The notes beneath the pieces were generated by a model. It worked only from the letters and a program-made list of their open reading frames with translations, had not been told where the DNA came from and did no database searches. Both the position numbers and the translations under genes were made by a program. From Hymenoscyphus infarciens (taxonomy: Eukaryota > Ascomycota > Leotiomycetes > Helotiales > Helotiaceae), in assembly GCA_001414345.1 (NCBI GenBank), contig LLCB01000096.1, forward strand, positions 1-64,000: DNA of 64,000 nt, written 5' to 3'. This document shows positions 24,001 through 35,663 of this stretch, in pieces (the stretch's first letter is position 1; every line of letters starts with the position of its first letter).

Positions 24001-25420
24001 GATGATTGGCGACCCTAATTTGAAGGCGCGTTCGAAATTTCCTTCTGGAAGACATTAAATGATTTACCGGAGATGGCACCTTACACGATTTATTGATTTC
24101 GTTTCCGAGTTTGGCGATCAAGCGGATCCTGCGAAATAAGGTGCTTATCGTTTTTGGTTATTTCTGGCTCATTATCCGGTTTTGTTTTCGCGTTGCGGGA
24201 CCGAGTACAAAGTCCTATCCAGTTTTGTGTTGCTTTTCACCCCTTTACAGTATATAGTTCTGGCGAGCATTATTGGTATTCTTTTGCGCGCCATTCGATC
24301 TTCTCTGTTTACCAGGCGACGAGTAAGAGCGAGACTTTGCACCAAAGGCGACGTTTGATTTTGGACAAGTTAAAGCGATGGGCGAAGTTCACACTGTGAC
24401 TTCCCAGATGCTTTGAGTTCCAGGCTACTGGACTTACCTTTTAGAGTCTCTCGAGTTGCTGTGTGGTCCGATAAAGTGTCAAAAGCTTGAGGCTTGAATC
24501 ACCTTCGGCAACTTTTGCCAGTGCCAGACCGAGTATCTGAACCTCTCATTGTTATCAAACTTGAGAAACGGAGAGGGTCCCTCGACAAATCTCATTTCGA
24601 TATCTAAGACCACCAGGAATTCGTGACTGGTTAAGGACAAAGTACCTCTAATCTGCCCCCTCAATTGTCTAACCAAGGCTCGGAAAATCATATGGAGTAT
24701 TGCACCATTGGATTCATGCTATTCTACAAGAGGCGGGAAAATTGTAAAGGGGTAAGTCAGTAATTCCTGCAACCCCTCCCTGTATGTAAGGGTCTAAATC
24801 AGGTTTTTGTGCTGAAATATCTGGGCAAAATGAGAGGCCATTGGGAAAGGGAAGAGGGATAAAAGAATGTTTTGTGATTCAAGTTGAGAAACCATTCATA
24901 CAGACTGTTCTTGCAATCAACCCTAAAAATGAGAAGTGAGCACTTGGTTTACGCTAACCTAAACTCACTTGAAACCATCATTTTGGCGACAAAAGTTATG
25001 ATAACTGTACTTCCCCCCCCCCTGAATAAAATGTACTCCCCCCCTGAACTAAACGTAATCGCACGGCCGTTGTGCTATACTAAATGTCTGTGCACTCTAC
25101 ATTTAGTTCCGGGGGGAGAGTAAAGCTCGGGATTCTTCCAAGACATCGTCCATAAATGATGACTAGCAAACAGCTACCTTTTTCAATACACTTTTTCCTA
25201 TTTCGTCAATCAGAACACACGACGAAGGACCTTATTTCAAGCATTCATTGATTGTCCAAAACCTCAGGTAACGACTCATACCCCTCTAACAGAACTACTA
25301 TCCATCAATCTATCAGACTCTCCCTCTAAACTAATTCAACAAGAACTCACACCCTCAAGGTCCAGCAATCAGGAGGGGAGGAAAAACCCCACACCATCAA
25401 TATAAGGTCTCACAAAAACC
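21011..25420. other. Long intergenic stretch, no firm gene
   Basis: The part up to about 22000 is the likely long 5' leader and promoter of the G-alpha gene (CT/GA-rich, with a direct repeat TCTCGGCTACATACATTGATT at about 21806-21846). A weak two-exon possibility near 22196-22497 is discussed under rejected items. The remainder has only short overlapping frames on both strands. A small C-run inverted-repeat element lies at 25028-25122. Confidence 0.45.
25028..25122. mobile_element. Small MITE-like unit with C-run inverted repeats
   Basis: The left end TACTCCCCCCCTGAACTAAA and right end TTTAGTTCCGGGGGGAGAGT are inverted repeats of about 24 bp around a core of about 45 bp. A further related end (TACTTCCCCCCCCCC, then CTGAATAAAATG) lies directly upstream at about 25008, and a similar end occurs near 5936. 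The element is bounded by TA at both sides, compatible with a Tc1/mariner-type TA target, though this is too short to be sure. Confidence 0.5.
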
Positions 25421-26106
25421 TCACATACTCCTCTTCCTCACCAAATTTGTCCCACAATACCCCCCGCAATCATCCCTATGAATCCGTCCTCCTCCCTCAT
25501 TGATAGAAACAACACTATCCCCCCTCACACTCCCCGACCCATCAAATCGACTCCTCTCCCCCAAACTATTAACCCACCCATACCTTCCATCAAAAAGCGC
25601 TGTGCGCTCCCCCTCTGCTTCCCTCGCCCTCTCCGCCCCTTTCACAAAAGGCAACTTGTGCTTCCCCACCTCGCCCGGTTTACCGAAGAAGCCCTTGAAT
25701 ACCTTGCCGGCCTCGAGATTCATCCGCGCTGCTTTCCCGCCGTTGGGGTGTATGTTTTCGTAACATGCCAGTTTTCCGCGGACGTATTTTGCGCCGGCTT
25801 TGTAGGTTTTGCGGATGTAGAAGCCGAGTACTAGGAGGATGAGGATGAGGAGGGCGACCATGATTCCGACTTGGATGATGAGGAGTTAGTATTGCTATTT
25901 CTAGAGGGGTGGCTGAGGAAATGCTCCGGAAGAAACCCGAGAGACGGGGGGGGGGGAGTTGGAGAATAGTTACGTTCGAGGCGAGAGATTGAGGAGAGGG
26001 TTGTGTGTGGGCGAGAGAGATGGCGAACGGGGGTGAAGCGGTGGGCGTGGAAGTCGCCTGGTCGTCGACCTACTGCTAGGGAACGACGGATATAATTTGC
26101 TGTCAT
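25421..26106 (-). CDS. Uncharacterised single-pass membrane protein
   Basis: The exons are 26106-25974 and 25869-25421 (104-bp intron, donor GTAACT, acceptor CCAAG), giving 193 aa. The first exon encodes an Arg/His-rich, acid-poor N-terminus (about residues 1-44) that could act as a mitochondrial presequence. A strong transmembrane helix follows at about residues 48-63 (VALLILILLVLGFYI), then a basic juxtamembrane stretch (RKTYKAGAKYVRGK) and a soluble tail rich in Gly, Arg and Glu. The basic residues after the helix suggest that the tail faces the cytosol or matrix. The family is not recognised. If exon 1 is wrong, translation could start at Met in exon 2 immediately before the helix. Confidence 0.6.
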
Positions 26107-27190
26107 GGTGAGTGTGGATTTGGACAGAGTATAGGGTTTGGTGTTCGTGAGGGGCTTGCAGAGGGTAATTTGAAGAGGAAATCGAGGTATCGACAGAATT
26201 GAGTGTTTGTGATGTGGAATTGAAGGCCGAGATCTGTTGAACTGACGGCTCCTGCTAAATTGAAATCCTGATCAAGGAATTTGTGAGTAGGAATGTTCTC
26301 ATAACGTACTCCAAGGGTATCTTAGGTAGGACTTCAAGGGTTGATGTAGGTGTGACGTTTGTGAAGAGTTGAATTGGTTTGAATTGACAGAAAGTACAAA
26401 TAGTCTCCAAGACTTCATGACTGAGACTGGGGTTGTTTTGCGGAGGAAGGTGCTCTCGAAGAACACTTTTCTTCTTCATTCTCAAACTCTAATCTGTAAA
26501 TGGAAATAGGTAATCCCTCAGCAATGGGTGCCATATGTGAACATGGGGAAACTTTTGAGAGGGCTAGCTGCTACCAAAAGCTCCTTTGCACCCACCTCCC
26601 CAGATTTGGGGCCAAATACTGTTTGGCATCCAGTTTGCACTATTGGATATTCTTGGGTTTATCGAGAAGGAAAAGCACCAGTGATGGTGGTATAGAAGCC
26701 GAAAAGGCTCCTGCAAACAAAATCTTAGAAATTCAAAGCATACTATTTCCAAGAAAACGGCTTGATGAACCGGACTTGGAAAGCAGCGAACCTTTAAAGT
26801 TTTTTCTTAAAGAAGTAGAGGACAGTGGAGTTTTGAGATGTAATGATAGGCAAATTCTAGACATGCTTTCGTTCTTCTGTCTGTTGCAGACAGAAGACTT
26901 TTCAGCATCCAGAACCCCGCCAGTCCTTTGTATTGACCAGAAATAAGATCTCATTCATCTGAATTGAAACAACTCCAACCGACTTCCGGCACCCACAACC
27001 CTCCACTCTTTTAGGTATGAGACTTCATATCCTCTCCAGCAGTCCATTTGCGCTCACAAATCGAATGCTTCGGCGGCTCGTTCAAAATTTCTCCCATTCC
27101 ATGATCATCTATGCTTTTGTACAATGGCATTCTCCTGTCGCGGCATCCTTAACTTCTCCGCGTGGCTTTCTACACATCCCCTCTCTTCCC
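26107..27190. other. Intergenic, only a doubtful 148-codon ORF
   Basis: The plus-strand frame 26500-26946 is open for 148 codons but shows no recognisable motif, and the opposite strand is also broken into open frames. No splice pattern extends it. The first few hundred bases are the likely promoter of the membrane-protein gene. Confidence 0.4.
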
Positions 27191-27556
27191 TTATGGTCGT
27201 TGAGTTCTGATCCCCTCTCTATTCGTCCTCAAAAAACTTCCATTACACTCCTCATAAGCTCTGCCGGCACCAAATCCCACTCCGACAAATGCTGGCCACG
27301 CCCTCCGCTTGAAAAGAAGAACCGAAAAGACGACACCGAATGAAAGACCGAGGGATGAGCGGATAAGGAGGGAGGAAAGGCATCGATCCCACTAAATCCC
27401 CTGGTTAGCAGCGGTCCCAGTATAATTTCTCGATATGCGACTCCGTATATACGAATTGGAAGAGTAACTCCGTACCTTCTCATTCAATAACGCTTCCGAA
27501 ACAGGTTTGCTTGGGCGCGCCGCGACGGGCGGAGGAGGAATTGATGTCTCGACCAT
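27191..27556 (-). CDS. MIC10: MICOS complex subunit MIC10
   Basis: Exon 1, 27556-27476, encodes a short Pro-rich start ending PVSEALLNEK. Exon 2, 27391-27191, begins WDRCLSSLLIRSSLGLSFG. The intron is 84 bp with donor GTACGG and acceptor ATTTAG. The product is about 93 aa. MIC10 is an inner-membrane hairpin protein whose two helices with glycine motifs curve the membrane at crista junctions. Here the helices are visible as SSLGLSFGVVFSVLLF and FVGVGFGAGRAYEEC, joined by the positive loop KRRAWPA that is typical of the family. The gene is divergent from URB2 with about 300 bp between start codons, so they may share a promoter. The last 18 residues after NGSF are less certain. The gene is short and split, so it is easy to overlook. 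Confidence 0.88.
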
Positions 27557-27852
27557 GTTTGCTTATTCCTATTGTTCCATTTCAGTCAGTAGAGGCTTCA
27601 ATCATATTTCGTCGGGTCCAATTGACATACCGTGATGTGATTGGCACGGGAAAGGGTATAGGTTATGGGGCTTGTGGTGTTGTCAAGACAAGAGCTTCTG
27701 CTGTTGATCGCTCCCCGGCATTCAAGCTGGCCTGCGGTGAAGCGGAAATGCCGAATCAGGAATGGCGCGCGGCAGAATTGAGGGATGTTTGCTTCCTGGA
27801 CGAAAAAAAAGTTGTGTGAAGGTACTTTTCGATTGCGCAAATAAGAATTAGA
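27557..27852. promoter_or_regulatory. Shared MIC10/URB2 intergenic promoter region
   Basis: The two start codons face away from each other across 296 bp, so this interval must hold promoter and 5' leaders of both genes. No specific factor site was assigned. That a mitochondrial-architecture gene and a ribosome-biogenesis gene share it is noted only as context. Confidence 0.55.
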
Positions 27853-30800
27853 ATGGTAAGCAATCGATATTCTTTTCTAAACTCGGTGTTACAAGTAACT
27901 AATATCTGTGTTCTAGGCGTCCAACTCTCGCGCCGCGCAAGAACAACTTGCAAACCTTGAAAAAGCCTCTGCGCCGTTTATAGACCAACTCAACGAAGCA
28001 GCAAAATTCATTGGAGAGGACTTGGAAATTGTTGGCAGATCTTCGAAAAACTTGGTGGAATTAGGAAAGCCTTCTAAAGCTGCGGCATACCATGGGAGGG
28101 AAGAATGGCTCCTGCGGTGGTTATTGAAAAAGCTACAAGCTCCGAAAGATAGTATTCCTAGGTATTATCCCTCAATAAACTAGAAGAACATAAACTTACC
28201 TTAGCAATAGACAACATCATGAATCGTGGTGGCTTCTAGGACATCTTATACGAAATGTCCCTCTAACAGTTGTAGCAAGACTTCTTGTTGAGCGGAAGTT
28301 CACGAATATACTCCGCCAAACACTAGATGAAGCAGGAAAGAGATCGAAAGAGATATCTGCTCCTAGTACATCCACGGAGGAGCCTGTTTCAGAACCCAAG
28401 AAAAGCTCCAAGAAACGGAAGCGAACTCCATCCTTGACCGACACACCTGATACCACTTCCAGCGCATTGCTTCTCCAGTTACAAGCACTCCATGCCGTCT
28501 TGGATTTTATAACTGCTTCGACGGAGCCGGTAGTTGGGTTATCAGAGGCGAGCAATGAGTTGGCATTTACTGCGGAGTATATGAAAACAACAATCAGAAC
28601 CACGGCCGAGGAAGCAGCTGTTATTTTTGGACTTTGGTTGTCGTTATCTCCTCTGTTAAGAGAGTCAGCCATTCCCGAATCGCGGTCGGAGACTTGGATC
28701 TCACCATTTATTGAGCTATGGCAAGCCCGGATATCAACTGAACATGATCTGACTTTATTCTCTATTCATTGCACAAAACCATTACTTCAACTACTTGGAC
28801 AAGGACAAGGAAACTGGAAAGAGCAGTTGGAACAAGTGGTGGCCCGAAATATCATAATTCCTGCCAGATCAGACTATATAGGCACTTTGGAAGCAACACT
28901 CCTGACAAATTTGACGAAAATATCGATCATTCAAGATTCAGCCAATGCACCCATTCTTTTCGATATTGCTACCCGATCAATCCAATCCAATGGATCCAAA
29001 CGTCGAAAGCCACAAGATGATATTTGGCTTCAAACTGCCTTCATATCTTTCCAGGAGGCATTTCTGCCGCAGAGGCACGAGGAGAACTGCAAAGCACTTG
29101 GGTTGATGCTTCAAACAGCCATACATTTCAAAGTCAACCTCAACCTTCCAGTTCTGCGCAAAGCTACCTCTGAATTTGCTCTACCTGAAGGTCGCAACAA
29201 TTGGAAACTTGTCGCTGACTTTTTAAAACTCGATGGAAATGTCTTCCTCATTCCTGATGCTGAGGAGAATTTGCTTGACAAACTTCTAAGTCATATTACG
29301 ACCTTATCTCTTGAAAAAGAGTGGGAGTCTGTAGGAGATCAAATTGTACTAGATGTATTAGTTCCACTCATGGATGAATTTGCTAAAGCAAGAGATCTTA
29401 CAGGATTCATTCGTCACTGGTTTGCTCAGCTAATTACATTTGAGAAGCTGCGCAAGGATCGGCCTTCATCCATTGGACGCTTCAGCGCCTGGGAAGACGA
29501 TGCTTTGCAAGATCAACTCAATAAACTTTTCGAGCCATCATTGACATCACACCAAATTACGCAGACCCTTGACTGGTTGTCCTCTGAGGTTGAGCTCAAC
29601 CCCGAAGCTGTTTGTGTTTTACTCCAGGCGATAGCGGGAGCAATATCCAAGGAAGAGCTTGTTGATGAAATCAAATTGCGTCTCTATCACATCATGTTTG
29701 ACAATGGGGTATCTGACAAGCTAGATGAACGTTACAAGTGGAGATCCTTGAGCATCATTTCTCGGACTCTTGGTTGGGCTGTTGGGCCCGCAATTGATGA
29801 GGCTGCATCATTATGCAACGATCTGGTAAAACCTTTCGATTCTCTGCTCCAAAAGGGTGCATTGGAAGGATCCCAAGAAGCGGTTGGACCAACCAGAGCT
29901 GGGTTCTATGACCTTGAAGCATTGCGCTGTGTATGTGCTCTGTGGTCCGCTGCAGAGACCGGCTCTCTCTTGGAGCGAATTGTGAAGAACACAATGCTGG
30001 ATTATCTCAATTCTCTAGCTGAACAACTAAATGCTTTCCCGCGCCGATTTATAGAGGATCACGCCCAAACGAGTAAGGTTTGTGGCGTGCGGCAGAATAC
30101 GCTATCTCGTGGGCTTGCCTGGGAGATGTGGTCTATGGCTCGTTGTGTGTTTGTGGAGTACCCGAAATCCCTTGCGTAAGTCTCTCATATCCGTTCTCTG
30201 CAGTCGCTAAGTTTCCTAGTCTGGGTCCTGAAATGGAAGAAAAGGAAACCTTCAATCAACTATTAAAGTCTGTTCATTCTCAGTGCCTAGCATCTCAGCC
30301 CAGGGTAATCGCACTCCAAGAATACAGCGGGTGGCATTCAAATAATAGCCATGCATATCCTGATTTATGGTTGTCTGCCATACAGCAAGATGTTGTCTTA
30401 AACAGTCCAGTCATCGGTAATTAACCCCCTACCCCCTTCCAACCCCCCGTCGTACTAACACTGATTTTTAGTAACAATGATCGATATCATGCTCAAAAAT
30501 GACTCTTACTTTGTCGACCCGTCAAACAGTATGGAAGTCTTGAACACTCTGGCTTATCGAGCACTTCTCCAACTTCCTCTTGATGTTTTTTCTAAGAAGA
30601 ATAGGGAGAGTATAATGAAGAAATGGATGTCAGACTCCTCGGGGTCTACAAGAAACGTCGTTGTGGATCCTGCGGTTTTGAGTCTGAAGATCAAGGTCAT
30701 GAATCGACCTACTTTCTACGAGGTAAGTGCGATGCTGCACTTGGACTGATATCACAGAACTAACTCCGCCCAGGGGATGAGTTTCCAAGATTTAGTGAAA

Positions 30801-32546
30801 TTGGCAAACCATCTAACACACTCATCCTCTCCCTCGCCTAGCGTTGGCCTTTCGCTCTTTAAACAACTTGTTCGCCTGATATTATGGTAAGTGTAATCTC
30901 TGGTGTTAGCATTATAAGACTGATTCCTCGTAGCCAAATGTCGGAAAACATGGAGCAATCTCGCAACAAAGCTTATATCACCACTGCTATAAGTGATATG
31001 AAGAAAATGCTCAAGAATATTGAATCGAAGAAGAAGGGCAAAGAGTGGTCATACCCCTTGATTACCTTGTTTGATGTCACGCTTGGGGTTCTTCGAAGCA
31101 AGTCTGCGTCTATGGCCGATTTAGACATAATAAGTGCCTCCAAGTACCAGAAGTTGATTACTAGTTTCAAGGAGTCACTTCTCCCCCACTTGGAGGTTGT
31201 CATTGCCAAGTTGACGAAAAATCTGTCCAAAGACAGCAGCAGTGGTAAAACTGAACATTCGTTGTCACTACTCTGCATTCTCGACGCATTGCCAACTCTT
31301 GGGGTCACAAATTCCGAGATAGTTGGTTTGCAAGAGCCGGCTAAAGTATTGACACAACATGCCAGTTTTGTGTCTGATGACGAACTTGAAACCGGGAAAA
31401 AACTGGAAAACTTCATAATAACACACAGCGTGGGTTCGGAAGATGGTGACTTGGTCAGCTTGGCCCAGGGTGACGTTTCTACTGCTTATGGAAGACAAGC
31501 CATCTCGGAGAAGGTGCATGCAGCCCTTCTTGGTAAAGACCAGTCCTCAAAATTGACACTGTTGGCTTCGTTATTCGAGTCAGAATTTGAACCGGCACAA
31601 CTTGATAGATTACTGGCTCTGAGACATTTGATCGCGTCTTGTGGAGGTAAGGAATGGCAGTACTTGGATGGAGTAGCACTGCTGACATTTCTAGATACAC
31701 GAAGACCATCCGACGATGACGACGAAGATGATAGCTTCAATATCTCTGCTGCGTACTCAATCCTGTGCACAAATATGTGGAAAGTCAAAGGGTTTCGTCA
31801 ATTTAGCCTCATCAGTGAAACAATGGAACTGATGCTTCGTACCAAGGTAATTTTACACTCGGGCGTTCTTTAAATCTTTTCTAACGACACAACAGGGACG
31901 ATCTATGTCGCAATGGAATATCGACAGCACACTTGGTAGCATAACAATCATGTGTTCTCGAAATGGTCCATCCGTTCATGCCAACAGAGCGGGAACAGTA
32001 TACCTTCATCTATGCCACCTTTTACAAGCAGTCCTTACATCACATCGCATCAAGCTACAAGGTCATTTCCACCTCGTGGTTCAAGTATTGCAAACCCTTC
32101 TACGATGTTTGTTCGTACCTCTCCCTCACAGCACAACCAAAACGACCAAGTTCATGGCACCACCCCCCTGGCTCTCATCGCAAAAACATCAGCTCTCTGC
32201 CAAACACGCAGTAGCTTTTACACGTCTTGTTACGTTAATTTGTGACCCCAGTGTTTCATCTGTTACTCGGTCCCAGCATAACAATCTCACATCAGCTACC
32301 AACAAGGCAAAAGGAATGGCAGCTCAGCATATGCAACTTGTACTTACGACATACATCAAACTACAACTTGAAATGAGGATGTTGCCAGAGATTAGGGAAA
32401 AGATGATTCCGGGGTTATATGCGATATTTGATACTACGACACCTGAGATGAGAAGAATGATTAATGAAAGTTTGGACTCAAGCGGGAGATCTGTGTTTGG
32501 TACTTTGTTTAGGGATTACCAAAGATTTGGGAAGTGGAAGGGTTAG
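27853..32546 (+). CDS. URB2: Nucleolar pre-ribosomal-associated protein URB2 (NPA2)
   Basis: Eight coding exons join in frame: 27853-27855, 27917-28161, 28211-30175, 30220-30416, 30472-30722, 30774-30886, 30934-31846 and 31896-32546, giving 1445 aa. Introns are 44-61 bp with canonical ends. The first coding exon is the ATG alone; no in-frame ATG occurs in exon 2, so this micro-exon is needed. The product is an alpha-helical, leucine-rich protein with a basic insert (KKSSKKRKRTPS, about 145-160). Its conserved C-terminal Urb2 domain is visible near the end (LTTYIKLQLEMRMLPEIREKMIPGLYAIFDT, GRSVFGTLFRDYQRFGKWKG). In yeast Urb2 acts in the nucleolus in early 60S pre-ribosome assembly together with Npa1. 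Length is somewhat above the yeast protein. Confidence 0.93.
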
Positions 32547-32635
32547 ATATCAATTGTTCAGAAATTACAAGGAACTGTTATGCCATAGCAACAAAAGTGC
32601 GATTTTCTATCTCGCACAACTCCCCGAGCTCACAC

Positions 32636-33604
32636 TCACTCTTTAATCCACTGCGCAACATCCGCCCCCCATTTCTCACCCTCCTTCTCACCAGCCAACA
32701 ACGCCCAAGGAGGACTAATGTGGTTGTGACCCGGCATGACCCTAGACTCATACCCCTCTCCCCAAGTCTCCTTGAATACCCCCTCAAACTCCCTCATCGT
32801 ACTAACAATTTCTTGTTCGGCATCCATGTCGCCAACCAAAGCCAAAATCTTTGGAAGACCAACCTCCTCTTTTTTGAGCCCCTCCTTTTGGAACCCTTGC
32901 AAAAGTCCTAGAGCAGAATGCTTCGTCGCAGTCTCCAGGTCCCCATAGTACTCCTTCAACATATCCCTCCTCTCTTCATCCTCTGCCCTTCCGAAGTGCG
33001 TGGGTGCTGAGAGTTGGAGCGCGCCTTTCAATACCAAGTTCCCCTTTCCTTCAACATACGCCTTTCTCTGCTCTTTGAATTTCTCCTCCAGTAAAAAGGT
33101 GAGTGTGTGTACACCACCAGCTGAGTTCCCCGCAATGACCACTTGTCTCTTCCCCTCTTTGCACAGGTTCTCCTCCACCCATTTAAGTGAGAGAGAGACA
33201 TCGTCACCGCCAGATGGGAACTTTGCGTCTTCCCCGCCGAGTTGCGAGTTCACCCGTCGATAATCGGGTATCACTGTTATGATTCCGCGTTGCGCGAAGA
33301 AGGAACCGAGGTTATGGTATAACAACCCCTCAGGTATCATGGGAGATATCTTGTCTCCCCTCGTCAATCCACCCCCATAATAAAAAACCAAGATTGGAGC
33401 TGTAGATGTGTCGCCTAGAGGAAGATAGACATCTAAGACTTGACGTGGGTGAGGGCCATAGGGCGATTCTTTTCTGGGTATGGATTGGATGGATGCTTTG
33501 TTGGCCACGAGGAGAGGTGTGTAGATCTGAAATGTTGGGAAGAGGATGGTGCCTACGGCCCCGGTGGAGCCGGTTTTCTTATGGAGGGCGAGAACTTGTT
33601 CCAT
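32636..33604 (-). CDS. Alpha/beta-hydrolase (esterase/lipase-like, BD-FAE/HSL-type fold)
   Basis: The gene is a single exon encoding 322 aa. The strand-turn motif VFYYGGG replaces the usual HGGG oxyanion motif. The nucleophile elbow is GNSAGG (about residue 165), with probable acid in LVGDMDAEQE and catalytic histidine in MPGHNHISPP near the C-terminus. RQVLDVYLP before the motif is typical of BD-FAE-like hydrolases. There is no signal peptide, so a cytosolic carboxylesterase is likely and the substrate is unknown. The gene is convergent with URB2, with only about 90 bp between the stop codons, so the 3' UTRs probably overlap. Confidence 0.88.
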   Translation of the reverse strand: MEQVLALHKKTGSTGAVGTILFPTFQIYTPLLVANKASIQSIPRKESPYGPHPRQVLDVYLPLGDTSTAPILVFYYGGGLTRGDKISPMIPEGLLYHNLGSFFAQRGIITVIPDYRRVNSQLGGEDAKFPSGGDDVSLSLKWVEENLCKEGKRQVVIAGNSAGGVHTLTFLLEEKFKEQRKAYVEGKGNLVLKGALQLSAPTHFGRAEDEERRDMLKEYYGDLETATKHSALGLLQGFQKEGLKKEEVGLPKILALVGDMDAEQEIVSTMREFEGVFKETWGEGYESRVMPGHNHISPPWALLAGEKEGEKWGADVAQWIKE

Positions 33605-34657
33605 TGCTGCGGATTTGATTTTTTGTGGTGAGGTAATTGAAGTCGTAAATGTTTTGGAAGCCGTGAAAGGTTTGGAAGTTGTGATTTGGGATGGTATCCG
33701 GACTGGATGAGGAGGAGGTTATATAATTTAGGTGGGGGGTAGGTATTGGTGGGGCACTGGCTAAATGGAGAGATTGTTCGAGGGGTGAGAATGAGAAACG
33801 TGAGTACTGCTGAGAAAAATGCCTTCATTTACCTAGAAGTGATGGCTTTAGGTTGAGTTATCGGGATGTGATTGGGCCACTAGAGAGGGGAAACTACGGA
33901 CCCGGACGTGTAGAGGCGCGATCGTCGGAATTTATACCGGCCGAGTCCCAAATTTTGGAAATTCGGGAGCATATATCAGCCGCAACTTATTTCCAATCTT
34001 GAAGCTTGCAGTTTAGGGGGTAAGGTTCTGATAAGCGAGCTGAACTGTATTTCTTTAGCTGTAGTTCAGTAAAAGTACATCTTCGCCCTTCACTCCCTCG
34101 GTCACCAGTCACTTTTCGATATATATTGGTATTCTCGGTAGCCAAATTGCTGATGAAAGGATGAGAGGATGAAGTTCAATTGAAGGACCCCCAGTTCTCT
34201 ATTTAGAAAATAGCTGCTGAAAAAACCGGAATAATCGTCAACTTCAGCGTCTCAAAGTTTGGTATGTGCTGTTAGAATCCTAGGACAAATCATTGAGAGA
34301 AGTGTTGGATATATCGCTGTCTACAGCTGTCTTGCTATGATGTGGGGCTTTTATTAGGTTGAGTATATCCGACGATAATGGATCATAACTTGAAAGACTA
34401 CCATGCTTTGACTGCCATCCCCCCCCCCTCGGAAGAAAGGAAGATGATAAAAAAAAATATACAAAGACCCTGCCACTTCTGAAAGATTGGAATAAAAGAA
34501 CGGGCGGCCTTTACTTTCATGTATTTTGTCTCCCAACTTTAGAACTATAGAAGTATCCTACCTAAAAAAACATCAACGCCTGGGTATCTTCTCTAAATGC
34601 ATACTGCCTAGCCTCCCAAGCACTCCCGTTTTTGAATTTGCTTCATGTCATCCTCCA
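33605..34657. other. Intergenic, no gene seen
   Basis: The region contains the promoter of the hydrolase and the 3' flank of KTI12. Homopolymer runs (poly-C at about 34421, poly-A at about 34449) occur. No coding signal was found. Confidence 0.5.
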
Positions 34658-35663
34658 CTAGAACGACTCGAAAGAATCGTTCAAGTATGCGACGAAACTT
34701 TCCTTGATCCTCTTCATCGGGATAGCATTGGACCTGTTCAGCCCAATATATTGCCTGCGAATCCTTTGCAGAGCAGGGAGACCCACAGGATTAGCTGGTA
34801 ACTCTACAGTCAATTCCTCTCCTTTTCCTTCCCCCACACTCAACGCACCTCCTCCTTCACCAGGATGATCTTTCGACCATTCCAGAATTCGATTCAAAAT
34901 ATTCTGCGTCGTCTTATCCAATTCGTAAAGATAATCTTCACTGGTTGGTGCTTTCGCAACTGTAGCCGCATTCGGCTTCACAGTTTTCTTTCCCCCTTCG
35001 GCATCAGAGCCAATAATCTCATCCCAAATCGCATCCCCGGGTGGTGTCTCGTCATCCCAAACCACCGTAAATAAAGGACTATCCCATCGTGCAAAAGCGT
35101 TTGGCTCTTCGTATCTAAATACCAAGTTCTCCCAACACTCTTTCTCGTATGGTAACTCCTCTTCTCCCTTTCCCTCGTTATTCGCAGCAAGTCGGGTTTC
35201 GTTCACCCCGCGCGCGGCGTCAATACTTGTGCCCACATGTACAACACAATGGGGTGTTCTCAAAGCTTTCGATTCGCAGTATAGTTGGTACCTCCATCCT
35301 TTGATATAGTTCGCGCCATCTAGAATGACGATATCTTTATTGCTGAGGACTCGTTTCACGGCGCCGTAGATGGTTGCGCGTGCGTCTTTTTCGGAAGCAT
35401 TGTTGGAGCGCTCGTGTTGGTCTTTGGATTCTAGGTTATAGACTCGTCGCGGGATTGATAGTGTGTGATCGGATATGAGGTGGACGCGCAAGGAGGCAGA
35501 GGGAGAGGTTGGAGGTAAGGAGGATATTCGGGTTGTGAGGTATTCTTGGAGTTGTTTTGCGCGGTAGGTTTTGCCCGATGTTGGGTAGCCGGAGAGTATT
35601 ATTAACTGAATATTGTTAGTAGATGTAAGAGAGCTTCAATAGTAAGGTGGAATGTACAGGCAT
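34658..35663 (-). CDS. KTI12: Elongator-associated protein KTI12
   Basis: Exon 1 is six bases (35663-35658, ATGCCT), then a 52-bp intron (donor GTACAT, branch TACTAAC, acceptor TTCAG). Exon 2 is 35605-34658. The product is 317 aa, the normal family length. The N-terminus reads MPLIILSGYPTSGKTYRA with the P-loop GYPTSGKT. Further family features are the DGANYIKGWRYQLYCESKA segment, the VVHVGTS strand and the C-terminal helix LQRIRRQYIGLNR followed by FVAYLND. KTI12 is a tRNA-binding ATPase that supports Elongator in wobble-uridine modification and, in yeast, sensitivity to zymocin. Without the micro-exon the P-loop strand would lack its start. Confidence 0.93.

Noticed and set aside
26500..26946. 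148-codon + strand ORF
   Set aside because: No motif, no supporting splice sites and open frames on both strands; it may be a relic or chance.
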